Positions 1-8,378 of a stretch of 64,000 bases of DNA are shown in pieces. Below the pieces are notes generated by a model that was given only the letters and a program-made list of their open reading frames with translations, had not been told where the DNA came from and made no database searches. Each line of letters opens with the position of its first letter. Positions within the stretch are counted from its first letter, which is position 1. The translations under genes were made by a program, and so were the position numbers. Location of the stretch: the NCBI GenBank assembly GCA_030427145.1, contig JAUHWT010000005.1, positions 1 to 64,000 of the forward strand, given 5' to 3'. Origin of the DNA: Alphaproteobacteria bacterium. Its GTDB lineage: Bacteria > Pseudomonadota > Alphaproteobacteria > Rhodobacterales > Rhodobacteraceae.

Positions 1-51
1 GAGCGGTTCGATGATCCGCCACTCCGCATCGCTCAAATCAAACCGCGCCAT
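1..51 (-). CDS. IS5-family transposase, N-terminal end only (cut by window edge)
   Basis: The reverse strand reads MARFDLSDAEWRIIEPL from an ATG at 51. This is the typical start of IS5-family (DUF4096-type) transposases. Only 17 codons lie in the window, so intactness cannot be judged. The preceding GGAGG-like stretch (AACGGAGG, about 65-58 on the reverse strand) is a good ribosome-binding site. The outer end of the element should lie within a few tens of bases, around 75-90, where the reverse strand reads GGGTGTGATTCACTTC. The matching inverted repeat is outside the window, so the exact boundary is not known. Confidence 0.75.
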   Translation of the reverse strand, partial: MARFDLSDAEWRIIEPL

Positions 52-165
52 GATCCAACCTCCGTTTTGAAGAAGTGAATCACACCCAAAGCCCGATGGG
101 AATCCTGTTTATGAGTACAGAGCCTAGAACAGCGATCAACATCGACGCATGGGACTCGATTGCCG

Positions 166-1317
166 TCAGGCTCTTTCAGCCGCGGCCCTGTGACCGTTGC
201 CTTTTCCGGCGCGCTTCGCCGATGCTGATGCCCGGATCTCATCTCTTAGGGTGGTTCGCATCCAAAGCATCCCGGGTACATTCAGGGCAAGCGCGGACCG
301 GGACACAAGAAAACCGATGATCTCCAGTTCAAGCCCGCGATCAATCCAAACAATATCCTCCAGAAGGAAGTCCTTTTTGGCCACCGGCTTGGCACCACGG
401 CGCTCCAAACGGGCGTAGTCGAAATTCGGAAACTCAATCCCGTATTCATCGCGAAGCCACAGCGGATCGTCACGACTGAAGTCCACCAAGTCAGCGACGC
501 CTGGTTTCAAACGCGGTTTCCCAGCGTCTAAAATACGGTCGGCCTTTGCCAAACCCCTGATGAGCAGCTTGGTATCGGGGGTAAATATGTCATCGCGGCT
601 TGCGTGGAAACGCGCCCTGTAGCGCGCCAGAATGTCCATGGACTCCGCACTCAGCGATTCATTGACAAACCGCCCACGGTCGAGACTGTCCGCAGCTACA
701 TCAAAGTCACTCAAATGATGATGGCAGAAGTCATCGACCACACTGCCGTTCACCATCGAATTTCTGTCAAATAGATGAACGGTCACCGGCCTTCCCGTAC
801 ACTGTGACCACCCAATGAGCACGCTACGATAGGATGGAGCACGGGGTTTTCTGATCCTGTGCGATCCCTTGAATTTCTGTTGAAGCGCGGAAAGAAAATG
901 CTCCGAAGGCTTCCGCAGCCATGCAACAAGCTCAGGGTCCGGGCCAAGTTTGCTCAGGACGTCCCGCACCCGGGGATACCTGCCTCCATCGATCCGGCGA
1001 AACAGGGATTCGCTCGAATAAATCACGCAATCCGGTTGATGTCGTGCGACCTGTTCCTGATATCCAGAAATTTGCGTATCCAGACACGTGGACATGCTTT
1101 TCCGCCTGAACAGATCCCGGTTGCGCATGTACCGTGGCATCCCGTCATCCTCCATCAAGGACGCTGCCAGTAATGCGTGATTGGTGAAAGGCCCCGGAAA
1201 ATCATTCCGGGGATAAAGGATCGAATGGCCGAGCAGATACTTTCGCGACCGATACAAGGCGCTCTGCAGAGCAGTCGTTCCAGTTTTCGGCATACCGATG
1301 TGAATGATGGTTTTCAT
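166..1317 (-). CDS. Sulfotransferase-like P-loop protein
   Basis: A protein of about 383 residues beginning MKTIIHIGMPKTGTTALQ, which matches the N-terminal PAPS-binding P-loop of sulfotransferases (GxPKTGTT binding the 5'-phosphosulfate). A second segment, VAWLRKPSEHFLSALQQ near residue 140, resembles the 3'-phosphate-binding RxPxxxxxS region. I chose the ATG at 1317, just before the beta-strand that leads into the P-loop; 20 more codons are open upstream but look non-coding. The acceptor cannot be told from sequence: polysaccharide, lipid or small molecule are all possible. No sugar or capsule genes are adjacent, and it sits next to an IS end, so it may be an accessory gene. Confidence 0.7.
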   Translation of the reverse strand: MKTIIHIGMPKTGTTALQSALYRSRKYLLGHSILYPRNDFPGPFTNHALLAASLMEDDGMPRYMRNRDLFRRKSMSTCLDTQISGYQEQVARHQPDCVIYSSESLFRRIDGGRYPRVRDVLSKLGPDPELVAWLRKPSEHFLSALQQKFKGSHRIRKPRAPSYRSVLIGWSQCTGRPVTVHLFDRNSMVNGSVVDDFCHHHLSDFDVAADSLDRGRFVNESLSAESMDILARYRARFHASRDDIFTPDTKLLIRGLAKADRILDAGKPRLKPGVADLVDFSRDDPLWLRDEYGIEFPNFDYARLERRGAKPVAKKDFLLEDIVWIDRGLELEIIGFLVSRSALALNVPGMLWMRTTLRDEIRASASAKRAGKGNGHRAAAERA

Positions 1318-1404
1318 TTCCGACCCGATACGAACACCCCACATCACAACATGCAATGCGGATGAGGCCACGTTCAAGCAGGATCGAAAGTTAGGGTCTC
1401 TACC

Positions 1405-2349
1405 CTAAAACGCAGCCACCGCGGAAATCATCACGGTATTGCCCTTAACGCGGTTTTTGGCCTCAACATCGTAGAGCCACTTCCCAATCACGCTGACAGG
1501 GGTATCGCCGACCGTGAAGGATTTCATGATCGCCGGGCCAATACCCACTGAGCGGCCGCGGAAACCATTGGCGGGCACCGCGCCGGGATCGCCCTCGTCG
1601 TCGGTTATCTGCTCAAACCAGTATCCGTTGAGAGCAATGGCTGTCGTAGGAGAGATATGACGTCCGGCCAACCAGTCGAGCTGAAACTCCGCTCCACTGG
1701 TGTAGTTGGTCTCCGGGTTTTCCATGTTCCACGTCATTCCAACCGTGGTGGAAAACTCCCAGCCCAGGTCCTGGTCGAGATACGTGTATGAGACGGTCGG
1801 GTTCACCGACCAGTAGTTCCGGCCCAGATTAACACTTCGCTCCGCATCGTAGTCGCCCCAGGGCGCAAACACGCCCAGATCAAACGTCGTGTTGTGCCGG
1901 TCCTGCGACCAGTTCAGGCGCACGGGAACCAGATAGGGATCACACCAGCCGTCAATGTCGCTGGACATGTCCATGTCACCGAGCGGCGTCGACACCAGCG
2001 CATCGACTTCCATCCCGAACGTATAGGGCAGAACGAGTGCCGCGCCGTAGCGGGCCCCGAATATCTCGGCATCCGAGTAGTAGCCGACCTTCAGAAGATT
2101 GAGCCAGATTTCCTGATCCGCATCGGCGGTGGCGACACTGTTCATGCCAATCGCATCGGCATCGCCGTCGAACAGAAAAAGGTCGTTTCGAACGATCACG
2201 CTCTTGTTCGTCGGCCATTTGGCTACGAGAAAGTCCCCGTAACTACCGGGAAAATAGTGGCTGCTGCCCCCCTCGCCCGCTTCGGCCCTGGGAAGTATTG
2301 CAATCATGGCGCCCAGAACAACTGCTGCGGGTGTTAGGGAGAAGTTCAT
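1405..2349 (-). CDS. Outer-membrane beta-barrel protein, Phenol_MetA_deg/SphA-like family
   Basis: A 314-residue protein with a signal peptide (about residues 1-24, cut after PRAEA) and a beta-rich, aromatic-rich body ending in phenylalanine (SAVAAF), as outer-membrane barrels do. The motifs DLGVFAPWGDY and NYWSVNPTVSYTYL are typical of the 'MetA-pathway of phenol degradation' family (PF13557), a group of putative hydrophobic-compound transporters. No degradation genes are nearby, so the name does not imply a substrate. It appears to be monocistronic, with a 351-bp spacer upstream. Confidence 0.7.
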   Translation of the reverse strand: MNFSLTPAAVVLGAMIAILPRAEAGEGGSSHYFPGSYGDFLVAKWPTNKSVIVRNDLFLFDGDADAIGMNSVATADADQEIWLNLLKVGYYSDAEIFGARYGAALVLPYTFGMEVDALVSTPLGDMDMSSDIDGWCDPYLVPVRLNWSQDRHNTTFDLGVFAPWGDYDAERSVNLGRNYWSVNPTVSYTYLDQDLGWEFSTTVGMTWNMENPETNYTSGAEFQLDWLAGRHISPTTAIALNGYWFEQITDDEGDPGAVPANGFRGRSVGIGPAIMKSFTVGDTPVSVIGKWLYDVEAKNRVKGNTVMISAVAAF

Positions 2350-2700
2350 GCGATCCTCTGGCAGTTGGGCTCTGGACTGTGTTCAACCAGTGCGCAGTGT
2401 TTGTCGTTTCCCGGTTGCCGCGGCGAACAACCTATGCGATTAAGTCGCTCAAATACGCGACAAATGCAATGTTTTCGGTTGTATTAGCGTTAAAATAATC
2501 CCGCCTGCGTTGTATTGAGGCCATACCCCGCCGCGTGCCTGAAAATGCGACAGGCCATGAAATTCCCCAATCGCTCCCCACTCCTGTCCCGCTGCGCAAC
2601 TCGGGGCTTGAACGCGGTTGGCGTCCGCACCAGGTTAGCGGTGTGAACGCTAATTCCGTTTCCGGATGACCGGCGGAAAACTCATACGAAGACAGACAGG
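2350..2700. other. Intergenic spacer, 351 bp, between divergent genes
   Basis: Spacer between the minus-strand barrel protein and the plus-strand DUF2282 protein. It should hold both promoters. The stretch around 2440-2500 is AT-richer than its surroundings (CAAATACGCGACAAATGCAA), which fits a promoter, but I found no convincing -35/-10 pair, no RNA gene and no repeat. Confidence 0.5.
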
Positions 2701-3033
2701 GTGGGAAAGAACGTGAGACCAATCCGGAAACAACAACCTGGAAGCGTGGGATTTTTTAAGGTAACCGCACTCGTCGTCGCTGCGGCAGGTCTGGCAGCGG
2801 CGTCACCCGCCTTCGCACAGTCCAAGGTACGCTGCTACGGCGTGGCCCTGGCCGGAGAAAACGAGGGGCTGGACGATCGCAGGGACGAAGGCTCCAGCAC
2901 GGTTGACTACCAGGGGAATGCCTGGGTCATGGAAGATCCCGCAAAATGCGTGCGGATTGCCCTGCCCGTGCAGCCTGACGGCACCCCACGGCGCGGCGCG
3001 CTCGAACCGCTCGAACGGGATCAGGGCTCCTGA
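2701..3033 (+). CDS. DUF2282 (BufA1-like) small exported protein, cysteine-poor variant
   Basis: A 110-residue protein with a signal peptide (hydrophobic core ALVVAAAGLAAAS, cut after AFAQ near residue 40). The mature part contains RCYGVALAGENE and STVDYQGNAW...KC, which match the DUF2282 family. Members of this family (bufferins, BufA1) are periplasmic metal-binding peptides with four conserved cysteines. Here only the first (RCYG) and last (AKC) are kept; the usual NDCAA and SCAG cysteines are missing. The partner genes bufB and bufC (DUF692, DUF2063) are not adjacent. The start is a GTG at 2701 or, equally possible, a GTG at 2713 preceded by GGGAAAG. The C-terminal 30 residues, rich in Pro and Arg, extend beyond the family. 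Confidence 0.7.
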   Translation: MGKNVRPIRKQQPGSVGFFKVTALVVAAAGLAAASPAFAQSKVRCYGVALAGENEGLDDRRDEGSSTVDYQGNAWVMEDPAKCVRIALPVQPDGTPRRGALEPLERDQGS

Positions 3034-3048
3034 AGCGGAACGGTCAGC

Positions 3049-3798
3049 CTAGCGAAGATTGAGGCAGGACACTGGATCCTGGGTTTTTCGGCCCAGCACG
3101 AAGGCATCGTCACGACTTGCATCCTGTGCCCGCGCAAACATGTTAAGCGCGGGACTGAAGGGTGAACGGGCCTCCTCACCGGACATGGACTGGGCCTCTC
3201 CTAAGACCTCACCGTAGAACCCGTCGGGCACGTGCCCCAGACGCCCCTGCGCCTGCCCGGCCCAGACGCCGGCAAGACAGTCGGCCTGCAGCATGTTGGC
3301 GCGGTTTTCCTCGCTGCTGTTCCTGCCGGACAGAAGCGAATCCTGAACATGGCGGGCATAGACACGGGCCACAACCAGCGCGGTTCCCATCTCGCCACGC
3401 TCCTCAAGCTCACCGCGCAGACCGCTCATGAACACAAGATCGAACCCGGCCGTGTTGTCCAGAGGACAGTAAAATGGTCCCGAAGCCGGCACGGCCCCCG
3501 CACATGGCGAAGGCTGAACGTTGGAATAGAGAATCTGCTCCGGCCGTTTGAGCGGCTCAAGACCCTGTTTATCAAACCACCGCGCCCAGCTGCGCTCATT
3601 GTCATCAAACACGACGCCGATATAGCGCCCGACCGATTCCGCCTGCCCCGCCGAAAGCTCCTGCATGGGTTCAACTTCCAGCGCACGGAAAAAGAATCCC
3701 GCGGCACCAATGCCCAACGCAACCGCGGCCGTCAGAATGACAAGCAGCCGCGACGATCTTCGGTTCGACAACCCGCGAATGCCGGGCATATCAGTCAT
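3049..3798 (-). CDS. YpfJ-type neutral zinc metallopeptidase homologue lacking the HExxH motif
   Basis: A 249-residue protein with one N-terminal membrane segment (about residues 18-38) and a body that follows the YpfJ/Zn_peptidase family (PF04228) closely. It has the GPFYCPLDN strand, the FDLVFM strand, a helix ending ARHVQDSLLSG, and the LQADCLAGVWAG segment. In active members the helix reads IAHEVGHHVQ; here it is VARVYARHVQ, so both zinc histidines and the catalytic glutamate are gone. The Glu before LQADC is also replaced, by Met. This is best read as a membrane-anchored pseudo-peptidase. It converges with the DUF2282 gene (15 bp between the stops). Confidence 0.75.
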   Translation of the reverse strand: MTDMPGIRGLSNRRSSRLLVILTAAVALGIGAAGFFFRALEVEPMQELSAGQAESVGRYIGVVFDDNERSWARWFDKQGLEPLKRPEQILYSNVQPSPCAGAVPASGPFYCPLDNTAGFDLVFMSGLRGELEERGEMGTALVVARVYARHVQDSLLSGRNSSEENRANMLQADCLAGVWAGQAQGRLGHVPDGFYGEVLGEAQSMSGEEARSPFSPALNMFARAQDASRDDAFVLGRKTQDPVSCLNLR

Positions 3799-3905
3799 GT
3801 GGCAACTCTCTCAATTTGCGACCGGTGCAGACCGGAAACAGGGGATTCTGCTTCTTGACGAACACCGCCGGACGTGGTCGTACCAAGGCATTATCCGGAC
3901 AAGGT

Positions 3906-4496
3906 GTGAATGAATTGCTACGCGGACTGTATAACTGGACGATTTCGCTCGCCGCCACGCCATACGCCTTGTGGGCACTGGCCATTGTCAGCTTCATCGA
4001 GAGCTCGGTCTTTCCGATCCCACCGGATGTCCTGCTGATCCCGCTTATAATCGCGAGGCCCCACCGGGCCTGGCTCATCGCCGGGATATGCACCATCTCC
4101 TCGGTCCTCGGCGGGGCATTCGGCTACTACATCGGCTACGGTCTCTTCGAACAGGTCGGCCGGCCCGTGCTGGAATTTTACGGCAAGGACGCCCGGTTTG
4201 CCGAGTTTTCAGCAACTTACAATGAATGGGGGGCTTGGGCCGTTCTCGTCGCGGGTGTCACTCCCTTCCCGTACAAGGTCATCACGATCCTGTCCGGAAG
4301 CACCGGGCTGAACTTTGGCGTATTCATGGTTGCAAGTTTGATCGCCCGCGGCCTGCGCTTCTTCGTCATTGCCGCTTTGCTCTGGAAATTCGGGGAACCC
4401 ATTCGTGATTTCATCGAGCGCAGGCTCGGCCTTATGTTCACCCTGTTCGTCATCGCATTGATCGGCGGGTTCGCAGTTCTGGGATTTGTCCATTGA
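3906..4496 (+). CDS. YqaA/DedA-family (SNARE-associated) membrane protein
   Basis: About 196 residues with several hydrophobic segments and the signatures FIESSVFPIPPDVLLIPL and GVTPFPYKVITILSG, typical of the YqaA branch of the DedA/VTT superfamily of inner-membrane proteins. DedA proteins take part in membrane homeostasis and, in several cases, in flipping polyprenyl or phospholipids; the role of the YqaA branch is not settled. I chose GTG at 3906 (VNELLRG); an upstream TTG at 3816 would add 30 unlikely residues. The stop overlaps the TTG start of the dsbB-like gene, so the two are probably translated together. Confidence 0.8.
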   Translation: MNELLRGLYNWTISLAATPYALWALAIVSFIESSVFPIPPDVLLIPLIIARPHRAWLIAGICTISSVLGGAFGYYIGYGLFEQVGRPVLEFYGKDARFAEFSATYNEWGAWAVLVAGVTPFPYKVITILSGSTGLNFGVFMVASLIARGLRFFVIAALLWKFGEPIRDFIERRLGLMFTLFVIALIGGFAVLGFVH

Positions 4497-4966
4497 ACGG
4501 GTTTCAGCGAAGAAGTCTCGGTGCCGCTATTGGCTCACTCGTGCTGCTCCTTGGGGCCTTTGCATTTCAGTATATCGGAGGCATGGCCCCCTGCCCCCTG
4601 TGCATCACGCAGCGCTGGCCCCATGCGGTGGCAATAGCCCTTGCGGTGCTGATCGTTCTTCTCCCCGTGCGCTTTTTTGCCCTGCTCGGCGCAGGCGCGA
4701 TGTTTGTTGGCGCAGGCGTCGCGGCCTGGCACACCGGGATAGAGCGTGGCTGGTGGAAAGGCCCGGAAAGCTGCACCGCTCCGGATGCGTCAAACCTGAG
4801 CTCCGGAGAGCTGCTTGACCGTCTGATGCAGACGCCACCCGTCCTCTGCGACCAGGTCGCGTGGGAGATGTTCGGCCTGTCCATGGCAAGCTGGAACGGT
4901 CTGGCCAGCCTGATTCTCGGGTTTCTATGGCTTCGGGCCTACGCCTCGAGTTCCGCATCCCAGTAA
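4493..4966 (+). CDS. dsbB: Disulfide bond formation protein B family (DsbB-like)
   Basis: A 157-residue protein with four hydrophobic segments. It has the periplasmic CxxC pair in PCPLC (about residue 35) and a second cysteine pair (ESC near 94 and VLCDQ near 119), as in DsbB, which reoxidises the thiol oxidase DsbA with quinone. The start is a TTG at 4493 that overlaps the TGA of the YqaA-like gene. No other initiator lies upstream in frame without entering that gene. Its last 28 bp overlap, tail to tail, the end of the minus-strand HNH gene. No dsbA is in the window. Confidence 0.85.
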   Translation: MNGFQRRSLGAAIGSLVLLLGAFAFQYIGGMAPCPLCITQRWPHAVAIALAVLIVLLPVRFFALLGAGAMFVGAGVAAWHTGIERGWWKGPESCTAPDASNLSSGELLDRLMQTPPVLCDQVAWEMFGLSMASWNGLASLILGFLWLRAYASSSASQ

Positions 4967-5526
4967 AGGAAGTCCATCCAGCTCTCGTGCAGATGGTTCG
5001 GAGGAAATTTCCGACCCACATTCTGCAGGAAATCCGGCGTCGGGCGCACCGGCTTGCGGTTCAGGCTCATACCCGCCTGACGAAGGGTTTTGGACGCCTT
5101 GTGCAGATTGCACGGACCACAGGCCGCAACCACGTTTTCCCACGTCGTACGACCACCACGACTGCGCGGGATCACGTGATCGAAGGTGAGCTGATCCTTC
5201 GCACCGCAGTACTGACAGGTGAACTCATCGCGCAAAAACAGGTTAAAACGTGTGAAAGCCGTCGATTTTGCGGGTTTAACAAATTCCTTCAGCACCACCA
5301 CGGAGGGGATTTTGATCTCCGTCGAGGGCGAATGCACCGCGGTGTCATATTCGGCCAGCACCATGACCCGGTCGAGGTACTTGGCCTTGACCGCCTCCTG
5401 CCACGTCCAGAGCGACAGCGGCAGATAGGATAGTGGTCTGTAATCCGCGTTCAGAACAAGCGCGGGATGATCCCTGAGACCAGCGGGCTGTCGGATCAGC
5501 CCAGGGGTATTGGAGCTCTGAAGCAT
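4939..5526 (-). CDS. HNH endonuclease family protein
   Basis: About 195 residues with an HNH domain in the second half. CQYCG and the later CGPCNLHK form the structural zinc site, while LTFDHVIPRSRGG carries the catalytic His and WENVVAAC the Asn. The N-terminal half (LVLNADYRPLSYLPLSLW) is the conserved lead of a widespread chromosomal HNH family found in cyanobacteria and alphaproteobacteria, whose natural role is unclear. I chose the ATG at 5526; an upstream initiator at 5562 adds 12 residues. The 3' end overlaps dsbB by 28 bp. Confidence 0.85.
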   Translation of the reverse strand: MLQSSNTPGLIRQPAGLRDHPALVLNADYRPLSYLPLSLWTWQEAVKAKYLDRVMVLAEYDTAVHSPSTEIKIPSVVVLKEFVKPAKSTAFTRFNLFLRDEFTCQYCGAKDQLTFDHVIPRSRGGRTTWENVVAACGPCNLHKASKTLRQAGMSLNRKPVRPTPDFLQNVGRKFPPNHLHESWMDFLYWDAELEA

Positions 5527-5625
5527 GTGTACTCCCGTAGCAGGGGCGGGATCGGGACACACAGCCTGGATGGTTTTACCGTCCTGCCCATAAATCCACT
5601 ATATCTCGCCTTCCGTACCAAACAA

Positions 5626-5641
5626 GCCCCTGGATAGGGGC
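5626..5641 (-). terminator. Possible intrinsic terminator of the alkA-like/esterase operon
   Basis: GCCCCT-GGAT-AGGGGC forms a 6-bp stem with a 4-nt loop. On the minus strand it is followed by TTGTTTGG, a short T-rich tract. It lies about 70 bp beyond the stop of the minus-strand esterase gene. The position and shape fit a terminator, but the stem is short. Confidence 0.4.
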
Positions 5642-5712
5642 GCAATTTGAAATTATCGCAACGCTATTCGACGCGATGCACAATTTTATGACAAACAGCG
5701 CCCTTTCGCCCG

Positions 5713-6381
5713 CTATCCTGGCAACTCGATACCCAGCTTCATCGCGCAGAACTGAAGGGCCAAACCCAGCCCGTCCGGGGCAATTCCGTGCGCCGTGCCT
5801 TTTGAAATGTGGGTGTAGGTCTCGACTTCCAGCTTGGTTAGCGCATCCGCCGCCTCCGGCAGGCTGGACACCGGCACCACCGGGTCCGCATCCCCATGGA
5901 TCAACAGAACCGGCGGCTTCGACACGATTTCAGCGGCCAGGTTTTCCGGATTCAGAAGCCGTCCGGAAAACCCGATCACACCGGCAAAGGGTTTGGCCCG
6001 GCGCGGTGCCACATGCAGCGACATCATCGTGCCCTGACTGAACCCGAGGAGAATGGTTCGTTCTGGCGGCATCCCCGCCGCCTCGACCCCGTCAAGATAG
6101 CTGTTCAACAGATCAAAGGATTTCGCAGCGGAGGCCGCCGCATCGGTAGGGTTCGATCCGTCCATATGCGGTATCGGAAACCACTGATACCCCATGGGAT
6201 TGTTCACGCAGCGTTCCGGCGCGTTCGGCGCAACAAAACGCGTGTTCGGCATGTGCGGGGCCAGAGGCTCTGCCAGTCCGATCAGATCATTTCCGTCAGC
6301 CCCGTATCCGTGGAGCAGGATGACCAGGCTGTCCTCCTGCCCGGACGCCGCCGCCCGCTCCGGTCCCGTCAGTTCCGTCAT
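5713..6381 (-). CDS. Phospholipase/carboxylesterase (alpha/beta hydrolase)
   Basis: 222 residues with the alpha/beta hydrolase plan. The oxyanion-hole strand is VILLHGYGADG (about 20-30), the nucleophile elbow is GFSQG (about 113), the acid is in HGDADPVVP (about 163), and the His is in GTAHGI (about 195). This is the short-chain carboxylesterase/phospholipase family (PF02230, related to acyl-protein thioesterases). A cytoplasmic location is likely because no signal peptide is present. Its ATG overlaps the stop of the upstream glycosylase gene (ATGA), so the two are translationally coupled. The substrate cannot be predicted. Confidence 0.85.
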   Translation of the reverse strand: MTELTGPERAAASGQEDSLVILLHGYGADGNDLIGLAEPLAPHMPNTRFVAPNAPERCVNNPMGYQWFPIPHMDGSNPTDAAASAAKSFDLLNSYLDGVEAAGMPPERTILLGFSQGTMMSLHVAPRRAKPFAGVIGFSGRLLNPENLAAEIVSKPPVLLIHGDADPVVPVSSLPEAADALTKLEVETYTHISKGTAHGIAPDGLGLALQFCAMKLGIELPG

Positions 6382-7004
6382 CGTATTCCTTCCCGTTTGT
6401 GTTCAATATGGTACCAGGCCCAAAGCAGCCGCGCGGCCACCGATCGCCATGGCGACCAGGCAAGGCTCATGTCCCGCAGCACCTTCTCGGTCGGCCGCCC
6501 GTCCAGGTCAAAAAGACTGCGCGCCGCCTGCTGCAGCGCCAGATCCCCCGGCGCGAAAACATCCGCGCGACCAAGGCTGAACATGGCATAGATCTCCGCC
6601 GTCCAGACCCCGACCCCCTTGATCCGCACCAGCGTCGCAATGACCTCCTCAGTCGGCAGGTCCCGCAACCCGTCAAAATCCACACCGCTTTCCGCAATGG
6701 CTCTGGCATAGGCGATTTTCTGACGCGACAGTCCGCAGCTGCGCAGGTCGTCATCCGTGCAGTCACGAACCGCACCCGCGCTCGTTGCGCCCATCGCCTC
6801 GACCCGGCCCCAGATCGAGCGCGCCGAGGCGGTCGACACCTGTTGACTGACAATCGCGGAAAACAGCTCGGCAAACCCGTCCGGTTTCCGTCGCAGGGGC
6901 AGAGGCCCGGTACGTTCAAGCGCCATCGCAAACCGCGGATCGAGACGGGCCAGCCAGGCGGCACCTTCCGCCACATCCGCGTCCGTCTCGATGATCCGTC
7001 CTGG
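6378..7004 (-). CDS. DNA-3-methyladenine glycosylase II family (AlkA-like)
   Basis: About 208 residues of the HhH-GPD superfamily. The segment LFSAIVSQQVSTASA opens the fold, and the helix-hairpin-helix is VRIKGVGVWTAEIYAMF, followed by the catalytic Asp in FAPGDLALQQA. It removes alkylated purines in base excision repair. The start is best placed at a TTG at 7004 (LPGRIIETD), preceded by GGGAGA at good spacing, which also gives the usual length of this short AlkA family. A farther TTG at 7088 is open but has no such site. It is coupled to the downstream esterase and divergent from the MFS gene. Confidence 0.8.
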   Translation of the reverse strand, partial: PGRIIETDADVAEGAAWLARLDPRFAMALERTGPLPLRRKPDGFAELFSAIVSQQVSTASARSIWGRVEAMGATSAGAVRDCTDDDLRSCGLSRQKIAYARAIAESGVDFDGLRDLPTEEVIATLVRIKGVGVWTAEIYAMFSLGRADVFAPGDLALQQAARSLFDLDGRPTEKVLRDMSLAWSPWRSVAARLLWAWYHIEHKREGIR

Positions 7005-7132
7005 CAACGCATTCTCCCTGCTGCCCTGCAGCAAATGCGGAAACCCCACGGATGGCAAGGGCTTCGGACGGAATTGTAATGCACACAATTGAATATCTTG
7101 GAAAACCCGCCCCCCGGGGATAGAAGCGGCTC

Positions 7133-8365
7133 ATGACCACTGCCGATCTGCCCTCTCCCGGTCAACGGAACACCGCCATCCGCAATGTCTGGGTGCTTGC
7201 AGCCGCACAGATGCTACTCGGCAGTCAAATGCCAATCAACTTCATTCTCGGCGGCCTTGCGGGACAGATCCTCAGCCCGGTTCTGTGCTTTGCAACCCTG
7301 CCCATCACCCTGATCGTATTCGGCTCGATGGCCTCGGCCCCGGTCATATCAACCGTGATGCAGAAATACGGCCGGCGTGCAGGCTTCCTGATCGGCGCAG
7401 CCGGTGGCGCGACGGGCTCCTGTCTGTGCGCCCTTGCCCTCTGGGTCGGATCGTTTTGGCTCCTGCTGGCCGGGTCGCTCCTGAGCGGCCTCTACATGTC
7501 AGCACAGGGCTTTTACCGCTTTGCCGCGACCGACGGTGTGGATGACGCCTTCAGGCCCAAAGCCATTTCATGGGTCATGGCCGCCGGGCTGGCCTCCGCC
7601 ATCATCGGGCCACAGCTCGTCAAACTCACCACGGATGCCCTGGCCCCGGTTCCCTTCGCCGGCGCTTACCTTGCGGCCGCCGGTCTCAACGTGGTCGGCG
7701 CAGGTCTCTTTTTCCTTCTGCACAGCCCCAAACCACCCCGCCCCACGGCCGACAGTCCCAGGGCGCGCGGCTATCTGGAGCTCATCCGCACCCCACATAT
7801 CGCGGTTGCCATGATCTGCGGCATGGTGGCCTACGCGCTGATGAACCTGGTCATGACCTCGACGCCGCTTGCGATTGTGGGCTGCGGATTTGGCACCTCT
7901 GACGCTGCCGATGTCGTCAGCGCCCACGTTCTGGCCATGTTCGCACCCTCCTTCTTCACCGGGCACCTCATCAACCGGTTCGGTGTCGAACGCATCATCG
8001 CGGTAGGTCTCGTGATTCTCATGGGAGCGGGCATCGTCGGACTTTCCGGCGTGGAACTGTCGGATTTCTTCATCGCCCTTGTCCTGCTCGGGATAGGCTG
8101 GAACTTCGGCTATATCGGCGCAACGTCCCTTTTGACCGCGCATCACCGCCCTGAAGAGCGTGGACGGGTTCAGGGCATGAACGATTTCTTCGTGTTCGGC
8201 TGCGTCGGCATCGCCTCACTGACCTCCGGAGGCCTGATGAACTGCTCGGGCGGCGACGCCCAGACCGGCTGGCAGGCGGTGAATCTGGCAATGATTCCAA
8301 TGCTTACCCTCGCCGGCGCCTCACTCGTCTGGCTGGCCATTCGCGTAAAGCAGTCGCGGGTCTAA
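7133..8365 (+). CDS. MFS transporter
   Basis: 410 residues with about twelve hydrophobic segments. The cytoplasmic loop KYGRRAGFL after the second segment resembles the major-facilitator motif A, and the second half repeats it as LINRFGVERII. The substrate is unknown. Charged residues inside the membrane segments are few, which gives no clue to specificity. It lies between two minus-strand operons and appears to be transcribed alone, with an ATG at 7133 about 130 bp from the divergent glycosylase start. Confidence 0.8.
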   Translation: MTTADLPSPGQRNTAIRNVWVLAAAQMLLGSQMPINFILGGLAGQILSPVLCFATLPITLIVFGSMASAPVISTVMQKYGRRAGFLIGAAGGATGSCLCALALWVGSFWLLLAGSLLSGLYMSAQGFYRFAATDGVDDAFRPKAISWVMAAGLASAIIGPQLVKLTTDALAPVPFAGAYLAAAGLNVVGAGLFFLLHSPKPPRPTADSPRARGYLELIRTPHIAVAMICGMVAYALMNLVMTSTPLAIVGCGFGTSDAADVVSAHVLAMFAPSFFTGHLINRFGVERIIAVGLVILMGAGIVGLSGVELSDFFIALVLLGIGWNFGYIGATSLLTAHHRPEERGRVQGMNDFFVFGCVGIASLTSGGLMNCSGGDAQTGWQAVNLAMIPMLTLAGASLVWLAIRVKQSRV

Positions 8366-8378
8366 ACCCCTCCAAGGG

